Shown piece after piece: positions 1 through 8,568 of a stretch of 64,000 nucleotides of DNA. This DNA is from Parasphingopyxis lamellibrachiae. Its GTDB lineage: Bacteria; Pseudomonadota; Alphaproteobacteria; Sphingomonadales; Sphingomonadaceae. The stretch's first letter is position 1, and every line of letters begins with the position of its first letter. Location of the stretch: assembly GCF_003385775.1 (NCBI RefSeq), contig NZ_QRDP01000004.1:2506957-2570956 (forward strand), read 5' to 3'. The notes under the pieces were generated by a model. That model did no database searches. It was not told the DNA's origin and saw only the letters and a list, made by a program, of their open reading frames with translations. Both the position numbers and the translations under genes were made by a program.

Positions 1-498
1 GCTCCATTCGTTGAGGTCTCCCATCAGCACGGTCGGCATGTCGGCGCCATATTCTTCGGCAAGCTTCACAACGGCCTGCGCCTGTTTCCGCCGCCACAGA
101 CCGGACAGGTCCAGATGCATGCCGAATACACACAGGGCGATGCCGTTGACCTCGATCTGCGCCATCACCGCGCCGCGCGGTTCCAGACAGGGGATGTGTA
201 CGACGTCATGCATATGGATCGTCGCCGATTTCCGGGCCAGAATGGCGTTGCCGTGCCACCCCATGGAATCGATCTGGACGTCGAGCGGGATCGGTTGATA
301 GTCGCTATTCTGCTCAAGCAGGAGCGGCGGTATGGCGGCCGATCGGCGGCCGAAACGCCGGTCGGCTTCCTGCAGGGCCACAATGTCGGCATCCAGCCCG
401 TTCAGCACTTTTACAATACGCTCGGGATTGCGCCGCCGATCGGCACCGACACCCTTGTGCATATTGTAACTGGCAACCTTCACTGTCTTCAAGTTCAT
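1..498 (-). CDS. Endonuclease/exonuclease/phosphatase (EEP) family metal-dependent hydrolase, C-terminus beyond window
   Basis: An open frame runs from an ATG at 498 off the left edge, 166 codons with no stop, so only the N-terminal part is present. Hallmarks of the DNase I-like EEP fold are visible: VASYNMHKG at the first beta strand, DIVALQEAD supplying the metal-binding Glu, GMHLDLSG, and VLMGDLNEW, the GD(L/F)N active-site motif, just before the window ends. The substrate cannot be told; EEP enzymes hydrolyse phosphodiesters in DNA, RNA, phosphoinositides or small nucleotides. No signal peptide is seen. It is core-genome DNA directly outside the mobile element. Confidence 0.85.
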   Translation of the reverse strand, partial: MNLKTVKVASYNMHKGVGADRRRNPERIVKVLNGLDADIVALQEADRRFGRRSAAIPPLLLEQNSDYQPIPLDVQIDSMGWHGNAILARKSATIHMHDVVHIPCLEPRGAVMAQIEVNGIALCVFGMHLDLSGLWRRKQAQAVVKLAEEYGADMPTVLMGDLNEWS

Positions 499-581
499 AG
501 AGTTCCGGCTATCCCAGCCTTACATGGCCGAATCAGCTATACGGCAGCCTTGGCCCAAGGTCATGAGCCAATGGAGTAAAA

Positions 582-716
582 ATGGGCGATTACGTCCACC
601 CTGGCGGAGATATAAAAAAGGTTGCCGCCTTGATCCCGATGGCAGTCCTATTCGGAGTTCTTCTGAAATGGCGGAGCGGGTGTCCGCCAAAGATGATCTT
701 TAAGACATTGATTTGA
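582..716 (+). CDS. Possible small membrane peptide whose C-terminus is rewritten by the element's attachment site
   Basis: A 44-codon frame starts at ATG 582 behind a well-placed GGAG (573-576). The predicted peptide begins MGDYVHPGGDIKK and contains a hydrophobic stretch, VAALIPMAVLFGVLL, that could cross a membrane. The 16-bp attachment repeat lies inside the frame (667-682), so the last 12 or so residues are encoded by the element. Without the element the frame would read into the tRNA region and stop a few codons later. The Shine-Dalgarno and hydrophobic pattern support translation, but no family is recognised and it may be chance. Confidence 0.35.
   Translation: MGDYVHPGGDIKKVAALIPMAVLFGVLLKWRSGCPPKMIFKTLI
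667..682 (+). repeat. Left attachment-site repeat (att core copy)
   Basis: The 16 bases AATGGCGGAGCGGGTG are identical to 12300-12315 and in the same orientation. They correspond to the genome-side 3' end of tRNA-Ser(GGA), and this copy has no tRNA body attached. It lies exactly where the DNA changes from the core EEP region to A/T-rich cargo, so it is the distal junction left by site-specific recombination. Confidence 0.85.
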
Positions 717-833
717 AATTATTATTATTTTCTAGATCAGTCTTTACCCACACTTCTCCCCACATTCTTGTTTGCGATTGGGATTTCGTTCGATGCCTGT
801 GTTGGAGATCGAATAGACGCTATGCTGTAGTTT

Positions 834-3800
834 ATGAGTGCTGGAAAAAAATTGCAAAAAGGGGATGACCCATCAGGCCCAAAACAGATCGGCGGCAGTG
901 CGGCTGGCGGAGGATTTAGTTTCCAAGCGGCAGTTTGCGCTATTGCCGCTATACATCTGTTGCGTGAAACGCGGCTGGGTTGGCTTCATGACTTAGTCGA
1001 TGACACGCCGATAGCAATTTCGGTTGAAACTGGTGGACCCGGTGACGATTTACAATTCACATTGCGGAATCATGAGATTGTAGAAGTTCAAGTTAAAAGA
1101 GGACTTCGACGAGGTAGGCATCTCTGGGAACCGCTGATCTCTCTGGCGACTGGTATTCGAGACGGAACAATCTCATACGGAATCCTTGCAATCTCACCTG
1201 ATTCAAGTCGCACAATCAAACACAATCTTGCACGAGATTTGCGCCGCCTTGGTGACGGTCGCGAAGATGGCCTGAGCGAAATTGCCAAAGATCTCGTAAC
1301 TAGATTGCGTTCGAGCGGCTTGCCGACCGAAAACACTTGCGCCAAACTTCGGATTGTAACCGTAAGCGCCATACCGGAAGACAATCAGTCGATCGCCGCA
1401 GCGACAGGATCTCTGGGTGAGTTGCTATCCCGCCCATACGAAGCTGCGAACGCCTGGAACGCGCTTGCAAGCGATTCAATGTCGTTGATCGAGCATCGGG
1501 GCCGTAGAACTATTGAAACCGCTGTCCGGTGTATTGAAAGAGCTGGTATCAACGTCAAGAAAAACGTTAGGACGGACAGCTTAGCCGCGTTAGTCTCAGC
1601 ACTTCGCGACTGGACATATGAAACAAGCGCTAACTTTGGGGTGATCGGGCTAGAAAATCAGCTTCCAATCGACACCGCTTGGCTAGAACAATCTGCGTCG
1701 GTGCTTGAGCACCCTTTCTCTTCAGCGCCGTCCTTGAGCGATGCACTGGCATCCTACCACGACGTTCACTCATTGATGCGCGAAGCGTCATCGAGAGCGA
1801 TTCATGCTGGCACAGTAGGTTGGTTTTTTAAGCAATGCGTCGTGGTTGCTGGCCCAGGCATGGGGAAAAGCATTCTACTACAAAGGCTGGCCCGAAATTT
1901 TTCGCGCAATGGCTTTCCCGTTTTACAAGTTAGATTGAGATCACTTGTCGAGCGAATGCATAATACCGGATGCGGGTTCTCCGAAGGCTTGTTTGATCTT
2001 GCCTTAGACAAATCAGGAATACCTGCGAGCGAGAGTCGAAGTGCATCGATTGGTGAATGGGTAATCTTGTGTGACGGTCTTGATGAGTGCGGGAAGTATC
2101 GGTCAGCCGTGCAAAAGGATCTGGCTGATTTTGCAATCGCACATCCCGAATATCGTGTTATCGTTACATCGCGCCCTATTGGTTATGTTCCCGGGCCTTT
2201 AGAAAGTTGGCGGCACTATGCCCTCAACCCCTTGTCGGAAGACGATTGTCGAAAGCACGTATCGGCGATCATATCATCAGTTCTTCCGCATGATCCGGCT
2301 CTCAATGACAAAATAGAGTCCATATCGTCGGCGTTGAAAGCCAGCGCGGCGTGGAAAACCATCGCACCTAGTCCGCTCTTATTGGGCTTGGCCATAGCTT
2401 CAGCGAACAAGCGAGGGAGCGTCAAGAATTCAATTCCAGAAATCTATCGAGAGATGTTTCTGCTTATTCAGGAAGCCGCATCAGCTAAAGCGAAAGCCGA
2501 AGGCTTGAGTAGTGCGATCTTGGATCGCACGATAAACCTACTTGGTTTTCGTATAACAACTCGTCTCACAGATAGCGCTGATGCGGTTCAGTCTTCGGTC
2601 TCTCGAAGTCTTGAAAATGCGATAGGGTGTGCGCCCCTAGATGCCAAAGATCGTTGTGAAAGAGCCGTTGAATATTGGCGTGACGTTGGGTTGGTCGAAC
2701 GTATCCATCACGATGATGTTGCTTACTTCACGTTCGTGCACAAGACCTTTGCGGAGTTCGCGGCGGCACGACAGATAGCCGATCATTCCGATCGGAATAC
2801 CGTCGCTGAAGATATGCGCGAGGCGGCTCAATGTGAGGCCGATCTAGTCCTTCAATTCGCGGCTTCGTTGGGCATGGCGGAAGATGCTCTAGATGCGGTT
2901 TTGAAACAAACGCCTTCACAAGAATCCGTTGAATCAATCGAACGTGTGCTAGCAATCGCTGGGCAATCCAATCCGCCGCTAGGCGATCGATATTTGGAAC
3001 CGACGATTACCAGAGCTTTTCAATTGCTTGGATCTCTAGATAGGGAAACTCTGGAGTCGCTGGGAGAATCTCTCTCGGAACTCTGTGAGATGTATCCCTC
3101 ATTATTGATGTCGTCCGCTGGCATCGCGCTCGAAGATGATCACGATGGCGTGGCGCTGGTTGGTTGGGTGTGCGCCCTAAAATCCGATTCCCCACTTTGC
3201 AAAACAGATCGCCTAGCTGATGCAATGAAGCGCTTTCGACAAGAGAAAGACGGAAACCGGGACAAGAAGAGCACTAAAGATTCGAATCACGCTGTGCTCA
3301 GCTTCACGTTGCCGGACACGACATATTGGTCACTGCTGGTTAGCTTTGGATTGGCGGCTGCTTCCCGACTTGCAGGATCATGTGACCCCAAGTTCGAAGA
3401 AGCCCTGATTGCTCTCCTCAGGCAACCCGCGTTCGACCAATTTGGAGTTGCCAGCAAACTAGAACAGATTCTCAAAAAAGCGGATCGAGCAGATCTTTAC
3501 CGGTCTATGCACGAATATTGGTTCAAAGACAGCCGAGGAAGGGACTACGCGCCAAATATTGATGACTTTGGTGAGGTAAACGAAAAGGCCGAACTTCGTC
3601 TGCTAGCGGGCATTTCTGGGACGGAAGTGTCCGATTCTAATTCGGAGCTTGATACGAGTCGTCCTCTCGTCAACTTGAGTGCGTTTATCGAACTGACCGG
3701 ATGGGGCCGAGTCCAACCCAAGGACTTATGGCAGTGGCAGTCTGAAGAGTGGGTAGCCGCCGAGCAGCATGTTCTTTGGGCGACTTTGCAGCTGATAAAT

Positions 3801-4847
3801 GCTGACCGAAGCTCTATCGCCAATGAAGCAGCAGCGCTGCTCTCCGCATATGAAGAAAGTCGCGGGCACTACTCCAGCGCGATCTTTAATCGCACGGTCC
3901 ATGTGGATGCTCCTGCAATTGATTGGAGCGGCGCGACGGAGATCGAGCTGGACCTCTCACTGCTTGAGCAGGCCTTATACCAAGGGTCTGTGTATCTGGT
4001 CCAACTCGCTGCGAGTCTTATAGACGCTGTCGTAACGACGGAACAACGTCGTTCCATAGTGGACCGGCTATACGAAAGTGCTTCTGGAGCGAGCCTTTGG
4101 GCTGGCGCTTCCCTTTGCAGTGATTTGCCAAATGACGAGGCAGTAGAAACTACGCTTATCCGCTTGAACGGCGAAATAAAGGCTGGATGCGAACATCTCT
4201 TTGGCATCTTTCAGGTTTGCCCACTTGAACCCAGTGCGCTTCTTTTTGATGTTCTTGAGCACACCATGTTGGCCAATAATCCGCAGCTGGCTGCTGCCGC
4301 TGCGCGGGTTGCGGCTGAACTTCCAAAGAACGAAGAAATGATCGGAGCCTTACTGCGTGAGGCTCAGCAACTTTGGCTTGAGATTGAAAGTCAGCCTTCA
4401 GATTGGCCCCGTCCGGTTAGCCCGTGTGAGGATATTGCAAAAGCAATGCTCGTCCACGTATCGCTCTCCAATTCAGAGCTATTGAGCTTTTTCACCGATT
4501 CCAATTCGAACGTTCGCGCAAATGCCGCAACTCTGGCGGCAAAGCGTTGGCGCGACGAGCCAGCTTTTCGGGATTTCGTGTTCGAAAATCTAGGGGCTGG
4601 TGAAGGGACTAGCGCCACTCTCAGCGAGCTTTTCGAACTACCAGTCAAGCTGACAAAGCCACAAGCCATTCAAGCTCTGAAGTTGATGCAAGACGCGGAT
4701 CTGAAAATCCGAAAACTGGTGATTCCTCTTTTGAAGACCGATGCCATTTCCATGGAACAAGCCAACCCTGCTCTGGACGAGCTGATGAAGGACGAGCTGC
4801 CTGAAATACGAAAACTGGCTGACGAAATGAAAATCGCGCGCCAGTAA
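834..4847 (+). CDS. STAND NTPase: Cap4-like PD-(D/E)xK nuclease, NACHT domain and helical-repeat sensor (putative antiphage protein)
   Basis: The product is a 1337-aa multidomain protein. Residues 1-250 look like a Cap4/Mrr-type nuclease: GGSAAGGGFSFQ near the start, the acidic pair D71/D72, then E84-V-Q86-V-K88, the (E/Q)xK half of a PD-(D/E)xK site. A NACHT ATPase follows, with Walker A GPGMGKS at 340-346, Walker B LCDGLDEC around 412-419 (D414, D417, E418) and VIVTSRP as a sensor strand. From about residue 700 onward the sequence is Ala/Leu-rich helical repeat, ending in HEAT-like units. Known bacterial NACHT and Avs proteins use such tails to detect phage proteins and then activate an N-terminal effector; the function here is inferred from that layout. 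Start ATG 834 has a weak ribosome site. Codon use is A/T-rich, unlike the core genes. Confidence 0.85.
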   Translation: MSAGKKLQKGDDPSGPKQIGGSAAGGGFSFQAAVCAIAAIHLLRETRLGWLHDLVDDTPIAISVETGGPGDDLQFTLRNHEIVEVQVKRGLRRGRHLWEPLISLATGIRDGTISYGILAISPDSSRTIKHNLARDLRRLGDGREDGLSEIAKDLVTRLRSSGLPTENTCAKLRIVTVSAIPEDNQSIAAATGSLGELLSRPYEAANAWNALASDSMSLIEHRGRRTIETAVRCIERAGINVKKNVRTDSLAALVSALRDWTYETSANFGVIGLENQLPIDTAWLEQSASVLEHPFSSAPSLSDALASYHDVHSLMREASSRAIHAGTVGWFFKQCVVVAGPGMGKSILLQRLARNFSRNGFPVLQVRLRSLVERMHNTGCGFSEGLFDLALDKSGIPASESRSASIGEWVILCDGLDECGKYRSAVQKDLADFAIAHPEYRVIVTSRPIGYVPGPLESWRHYALNPLSEDDCRKHVSAIISSVLPHDPALNDKIESISSALKASAAWKTIAPSPLLLGLAIASANKRGSVKNSIPEIYREMFLLIQEAASAKAKAEGLSSAILDRTINLLGFRITTRLTDSADAVQSSVSRSLENAIGCAPLDAKDRCERAVEYWRDVGLVERIHHDDVAYFTFVHKTFAEFAAARQIADHSDRNTVAEDMREAAQCEADLVLQFAASLGMAEDALDAVLKQTPSQESVESIERVLAIAGQSNPPLGDRYLEPTITRAFQLLGSLDRETLESLGESLSELCEMYPSLLMSSAGIALEDDHDGVALVGWVCALKSDSPLCKTDRLADAMKRFRQEKDGNRDKKSTKDSNHAVLSFTLPDTTYWSLLVSFGLAAASRLAGSCDPKFEEALIALLRQPAFDQFGVASKLEQILKKADRADLYRSMHEYWFKDSRGRDYAPNIDDFGEVNEKAELRLLAGISGTEVSDSNSELDTSRPLVNLSAFIELTGWGRVQPKDLWQWQSEEWVAAEQHVLWATLQLINADRSSIANEAAALLSAYEESRGHYSSAIFNRTVHVDAPAIDWSGATEIELDLSLLEQALYQGSVYLVQLAASLIDAVVTTEQRRSIVDRLYESASGASLWAGASLCSDLPNDEAVETTLIRLNGEIKAGCEHLFGIFQVCPLEPSALLFDVLEHTMLANNPQLAAAAARVAAELPKNEEMIGALLREAQQLWLEIESQPSDWPRPVSPCEDIAKAMLVHVSLSNSELLSFFTDSNSNVRANAATLAAKRWRDEPAFRDFVFENLGAGEGTSATLSELFELPVKLTKPQAIQALKLMQDADLKIRKLVIPLLKTDAISMEQANPALDELMKDELPEIRKLADEMKIARQ

Positions 4848-4864
4848 GAGCGATCCTATGTATC

Positions 4865-7333
4865 CTAGTTGGCGCTCCGCTTGGGTTTCTGCTGTCGCAG
4901 GTTATGCAGATGTTCATGGTAGGGTGGCAGGTCGAGGTAAATCGCCTGGGTTGATTCAGCGAAAGAGCGGAAGTTTTTAGTCTCCTGGAATCCCGAATAT
5001 GAGCTATGCGGATCACCCAAGTCACTCCATGTCGAGCTAATTGAGAAATCGAAGAACAGCTCCTTTGCTGTTAGAAGAAGCACGGGATGAGATGGTTCGC
5101 CTAAGGAATTCGGCCGTCTGCACCAATTTACGAACGGCACAAGCAGTTTCTTTTCGCTGTCAGTGAAGTGATCTCGCATCACAGAGATAACGAAGCATGC
5201 AGTCGGAATCTTCCGCGCAATTTTGCGCAATTTATTCAAGTCATCTCGCTTTATAAGCTCGCCGTTCCCAAAAGATTTGGCTTCACCCAGTATGAGATCC
5301 GGAGAAGATTGCCCTTCAAATCGTTCGGCAGCTCGCCAGGCGACGAAATCAGCTTCAACCTCAACATCGTCAAAACTCAACGATAGAGCGGTGGCATATG
5401 TCATAGTGTCAGATGATGCACCGAAACCTCTCACGACATTGAGCGCTAATAGCGCCCCATAAGACCCCCGCGCATAATCAGGTGTGGCGAATGGTCCAAC
5501 TACGCGAAAAGTCCAATTCCCGTTTTTTTGCATCAAGTTAGCTTGAGGAAAGGGATACTCTTTCTGGCATCGCTCGCACGAGATCGAGTAATCTACGTCG
5601 GTCAGATTATGCCAGTTTCCAGCCTTGCATTGCGGACATGCGGTCTGGACTCCTAGCCGAATGATATTGCGATTTGTGAAATCTTCGACGGAAAGACGCG
5701 GCAACGAACGCTCGGCTACTCGACGTGAAATCAAGTCGGTCCAGTTCTTTACTGACTTCGACCGGCGATCAAAGATTTCTTCGATCGTGTCCTCTCCTTC
5801 TCCCCTACGACGAAACCCTCCCGCCATTTTGTTGAGCATATCTAATGTCTCAACGTCCTTCAGCAGATGAATACCCCATAGCCCGTCGAGATGTTCAAGA
5901 ACCTGTTTGGCGATAAGCCCAGGCTCAGACAATTTGGCGGTGATCCCAAGTCGATCAAGAGAACCGATGATCGCTTCTTCCGAGGAAAGAAGTCCAATGT
6001 GCTGCGTAAAATCTCCAAACTCTTGACCAAAAACCCAGCCTTCTCGTCCGACCGTTACCGGCTCAGCAGGTCCGCTCAATGAGGGCCAAAATGGATCGAA
6101 CGCATTAAATGGAAGAGTTGTTGCAACACGTTCGCTTTGCAAAGATCCAAAACTTACGCAGTTCACCCATCTAACGTTATGCCCCCCATATCGTTCGGCA
6201 AAATCAGGACTCAGCGAGGAAAATTTGGCCGAGGGATTGCTCGCTGTTTCTATTGTTAAATCCGCCCACTTTTCTTCAGCTGTAATTTTGAGACGCCCGT
6301 CGCGATGAACGAGATCGTCAGTTTGCTTTTCCCAAATGGGGTTACGCCAATTCTTGACTGTGACAGCTTCTGCAGAAATTTTTCCGCCTAGAATCTCGAT
6401 GCACGATTTTGCAGATTCTTCATCTATCGAGCGAGCAAATTCGATTAATCCTTGATGCATCACGCCGTGTGGATTGCCTTGGACTGGCCGATGTTCAATC
6501 GCCAGGATTTCGCATATGTCGTCGATCAAATCTGCCCACCATCCGATGGGCACCGGCAAAATTGGTCTAGGCTCCAATCTCATGTTCCAAAGATCAATCA
6601 GGTCTCGTGCGCAGGTTGGGTCGAAAACGTATATCACTATATCGTGATGCCATGACCGGCTTGCATCCAATCCGTATGTAGTAAGCCTCAGTGGCGTATT
6701 GGCCCCTTTTCGAAAGACCTGACGCCAGGCATTAATGTCGGCTGGCTGGCTCTCCGGCTTGAAGACAGCTTGGTAGGAGCCTGGGATATATCTCGCGCCT
6801 TCATCCTGTGGAAACATGCCAAAGACTGCTTCCGTAAGTGCAGATCCGACGTGTCGTCGAACCAATATCGCTTCATTCGGATTCTTGAGTTGAAAGCGTT
6901 GCTCTTCTTCATAGACGTGCTGAAGAACATCCGCGATACCAAGCCCAAAAACTGGTTCGATCCAATCGCGGGATCCGTAAGCTGACAAGAACCGCGAAAG
7001 TGGAACCGAACGCTTGTCTGACAGGCGATGGTCAGAGAGCGCGCCAAGTCCTGCTTCTTCGAGTAGCCCGGATTGGGATTCTACGTAGCAATCCGGTTCG
7101 AAGAACTCGACATAGCCCCGGACTACCTCGCTTGGCTTGCGCTTCACCCTTGCATCTTCTCGCCATTCTTTAGGCGTTTGCCTAAAAACCGGAATTATCG
7201 GATTGTAGCTTCCTCCCCATAGACACGCGCAGATCCGCATGAATTTCCTAACTGAAGGCAAGTCCGTCGGACGAGTTAAGAGTGCAATACGTGTCGGACG
7301 AAGCCGAACCCTTGCTGATAAGCTTGTCAACAT
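4865..7333 (-). CDS. Uncharacterised protein with zinc ribbon and putative PD-(D/E)xK nuclease site
   Basis: The 822-aa product matches no family I can name. The N-terminus contains RIALLTRPTDLPSVRKF and WGGSYNPIIPVF. At about residues 565-600 two cysteine pairs, CPQC and CERC, form a zinc ribbon. About 100 residues later, VEADFVAW is followed by DLILGEAKSF, giving D...ExK with the spacing of a PD-(D/E)xK active site. A TTG at 7345 is in frame, but ATG 7333 is preferred because GGAAGG lies just upstream of it. The gene follows the 60-aa gene by a few bases, which implies cotranscription, and converges on the NACHT gene with 17 bp between stops. A nuclease effector in a defence system is an inference from the motif and the context. 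Confidence 0.75.
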   Translation of the reverse strand: MLTSLSARVRLRPTRIALLTRPTDLPSVRKFMRICACLWGGSYNPIIPVFRQTPKEWREDARVKRKPSEVVRGYVEFFEPDCYVESQSGLLEEAGLGALSDHRLSDKRSVPLSRFLSAYGSRDWIEPVFGLGIADVLQHVYEEEQRFQLKNPNEAILVRRHVGSALTEAVFGMFPQDEGARYIPGSYQAVFKPESQPADINAWRQVFRKGANTPLRLTTYGLDASRSWHHDIVIYVFDPTCARDLIDLWNMRLEPRPILPVPIGWWADLIDDICEILAIEHRPVQGNPHGVMHQGLIEFARSIDEESAKSCIEILGGKISAEAVTVKNWRNPIWEKQTDDLVHRDGRLKITAEEKWADLTIETASNPSAKFSSLSPDFAERYGGHNVRWVNCVSFGSLQSERVATTLPFNAFDPFWPSLSGPAEPVTVGREGWVFGQEFGDFTQHIGLLSSEEAIIGSLDRLGITAKLSEPGLIAKQVLEHLDGLWGIHLLKDVETLDMLNKMAGGFRRRGEGEDTIEEIFDRRSKSVKNWTDLISRRVAERSLPRLSVEDFTNRNIIRLGVQTACPQCKAGNWHNLTDVDYSISCERCQKEYPFPQANLMQKNGNWTFRVVGPFATPDYARGSYGALLALNVVRGFGASSDTMTYATALSLSFDDVEVEADFVAWRAAERFEGQSSPDLILGEAKSFGNGELIKRDDLNKLRKIARKIPTACFVISVMRDHFTDSEKKLLVPFVNWCRRPNSLGEPSHPVLLLTAKELFFDFSISSTWSDLGDPHSSYSGFQETKNFRSFAESTQAIYLDLPPYHEHLHNLRQQKPKRSAN

Positions 7334-7347
7334 CTCGCCTTCCAAGA

Positions 7348-7530
7348 TTACTTTTTGACGATCTTATATCCCGCGCCATCAAGTGCTGAGCATATCCTAT
7401 CGACAAGATGGGCTGTCTCTTCAGAGTTCTTATAGTGATTGTCTCGTGTAACGCCCGGCTCGATGATTGGATCTTCAATATTAGCATTTTGGATAGCCGA
7501 AGCCATTAAGCGTCTAATTTCCACGTCCAT
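7348..7530 (-). CDS. Small 60-aa protein upstream of the zinc-ribbon nuclease-like gene
   Basis: ATG 7530 has a strong GGAGGAG ribosome site nine bases upstream, and the frame ends 14 bases before the preferred start of the 822-aa gene, so the two form an operon. The peptide begins MDVEIRRLMASAIQNANIED and ends in a probable amphipathic helix, HLVDRICSALDGAGYKIVKK. No family is recognised. A TATACT box at 7557-7562 (minus strand) could be the operon's -10 element, but no good -35 matches it. It could be a regulator, an immunity factor or a subunit of the larger protein; the sequence does not decide. Confidence 0.65.
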   Translation of the reverse strand: MDVEIRRLMASAIQNANIEDPIIEPGVTRDNHYKNSEETAHLVDRICSALDGAGYKIVKK

Positions 7531-7994
7531 AATTCCGCTCCTCCACTATTGCCGCGAGTATAGCCTTGTCGCGCGTCGCAATCGACAGTTTCATATTACT
7601 AGATGAAATCGCGAGCATGTGAGACAAAACAATCTCGCCGTGGATCGAGATTGAATGCAAATAGCAAGTCGCATTTCGTAGCCCTTTTTATGACATGACA
7701 TCATGTATTGAGCCGGTTCTTCGTTCGGAAGCGAATGCTGTCCGGCGATCGTCAATGGACTGGCAATCCATGCGCCCGATAGACTTCCCGAAAAATCCGT
7801 CATAACGTTTTCTGGTCGTTCCGGTCTCGTAAGCCGCGGCGATGCACGAGAACGTGCTGAACACGGGTCCGTCTTTGTCGGGCGGCCCGCGAAATATAAT
7901 ACCCTCACGGGGAATACGTGGGGCGTGCTTACCCGTGTTCGCACGTTACGAACCACCCGGCTCCAGCCGGGCCTTGAACACGGGAGAATGGACC
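7531..7994. other. 464-bp spacer with divergent promoters and a structured leader
   Basis: The spacer separates the minus-strand two-gene unit from the plus-strand lipoprotein gene. The left part should hold the promoter of the 60-aa gene. The right part (7851-7984) carries repeated and inverted copies of GAACACGGG, described separately. An in-frame extension of the lipoprotein frame back to ATG 7842 exists but would put 51 residues ahead of a clean lipoprotein signal, so it is not accepted as coding. Confidence 0.6.
7851..7984 (+). promoter_or_regulatory. Candidate RNA switch or attenuator: one arm able to pair with either of two copies
   Basis: GAACACGGG occurs at 7859-7867 and 7976-7984, and its exact complement CCCGTGTTC at 7932-7940. 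With the first copy the middle arm forms a 17-bp stem (7851-7868 with 7931-7947, one bulged base). With the third copy it forms a 9-bp stem enclosing a small hairpin, CCCGGC/GCCGGG, at 7956-7971. The third copy overlaps GGGAG (7982-7986), the ribosome site of the lipoprotein gene starting at 7995. The two pairings exclude each other and would free or hide that site. The repeats are seen; switching is inferred. A replication origin or a protein-binding site are alternatives. Confidence 0.5.
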
Positions 7995-8396
7995 ATGCGA
8001 AAGATTGGGAGCGCTGGAATGCTGTGCGCAGCCTTGGCCGTAAGCGGCTGCGTGACGACTTTGGCCGAAAATCACTGTGAGCGCGCGGGATTGGCCGATG
8101 GCATGAAAGGCTATCAGCCTTGTGTCGAGCAATACATCGCCGCCGATCAGGCGCGGCAGCATCAAGCGAATCAAGATGCTTTGACGCTGATGCTTTTGGG
8201 TGTTGCCGCCTCAGGTGCCGCACAACCCAATGCACAAGCGACCCCGATACAACCCTTGCCGCCAGCATCGACTCATCCATTGCCGCCTGCCTACAGGCCG
8301 CAACCCTCAACGATCATGTGCCCGGATGGCACATTCGTTTACGGTGTCCGCTGCCGAATGGCACCTGACGGATCATTTGTTGGCGTGATTGAATAA
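7995..8396 (+). CDS. Small lipoprotein of unknown function (element cargo)
   Basis: The product is 133 aa. The N-terminus MRKIGSAGMLCAALAVSGCV is a textbook lipoprotein signal with lipobox VSGC, so the protein should be processed and anchored in the envelope. The middle is Gln/Ala/Pro-rich (PLPPASTHPLPPAYRP), and the C-terminus MCPDGTFVYGVRCRMAPDGSF has two Cys that may pair. Start ATG 7995 is chosen because it has GGGAG nearby and begins the signal peptide. Lipoprotein cargo on mobile elements sometimes acts in surface exclusion or phage resistance, but nothing in the sequence shows that here. Confidence 0.8.
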   Translation: MRKIGSAGMLCAALAVSGCVTTLAENHCERAGLADGMKGYQPCVEQYIAADQARQHQANQDALTLMLLGVAASGAAQPNAQATPIQPLPPASTHPLPPAYRPQPSTIMCPDGTFVYGVRCRMAPDGSFVGVIE

Positions 8397-8568
8397 TGAG
8401 CCGAATCAATTGCGAAAGAGACCAACTCTTCACACTACTAGAAGTCGGCTCGAATGATCCTCGCGCACATCCTGAAACTCGCAGGAAGGCCGAGAGTATG
8501 TTGCGAACGCTCCGTGTGGTCACTCGAAAACGGCAACAAGCGAACGACAAGGGTGAAGGTGCACAGCA

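Larger units (their letters stand above)
499..833. other. Spacer between EEP gene and NACHT gene containing the left element end
   Basis: This 335-bp stretch holds the short frame at 582-716 and the left attachment repeat at 667-682. To the right of the repeat the DNA turns abruptly A/T-rich (about 705-740), which marks the start of element DNA. It presumably contains the promoter of the NACHT gene, but no convincing -35/-10 pair was found. An in-frame TAG just before ATG 834 fixes the upstream limit of the NACHT gene. Confidence 0.6.

Noticed and set aside
7842-7994. 51-codon N-terminal extension of the element lipoprotein
   Set aside because: It would bury a clean lipoprotein signal, and the DNA there is filled with pairing repeats.
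8397-8568. Possible small gene between lipoprotein and adhesin-like gene
   Set aside because: The frame starting at 8454 has no ribosome site and overlaps the adhesin-like signal peptide in another frame.
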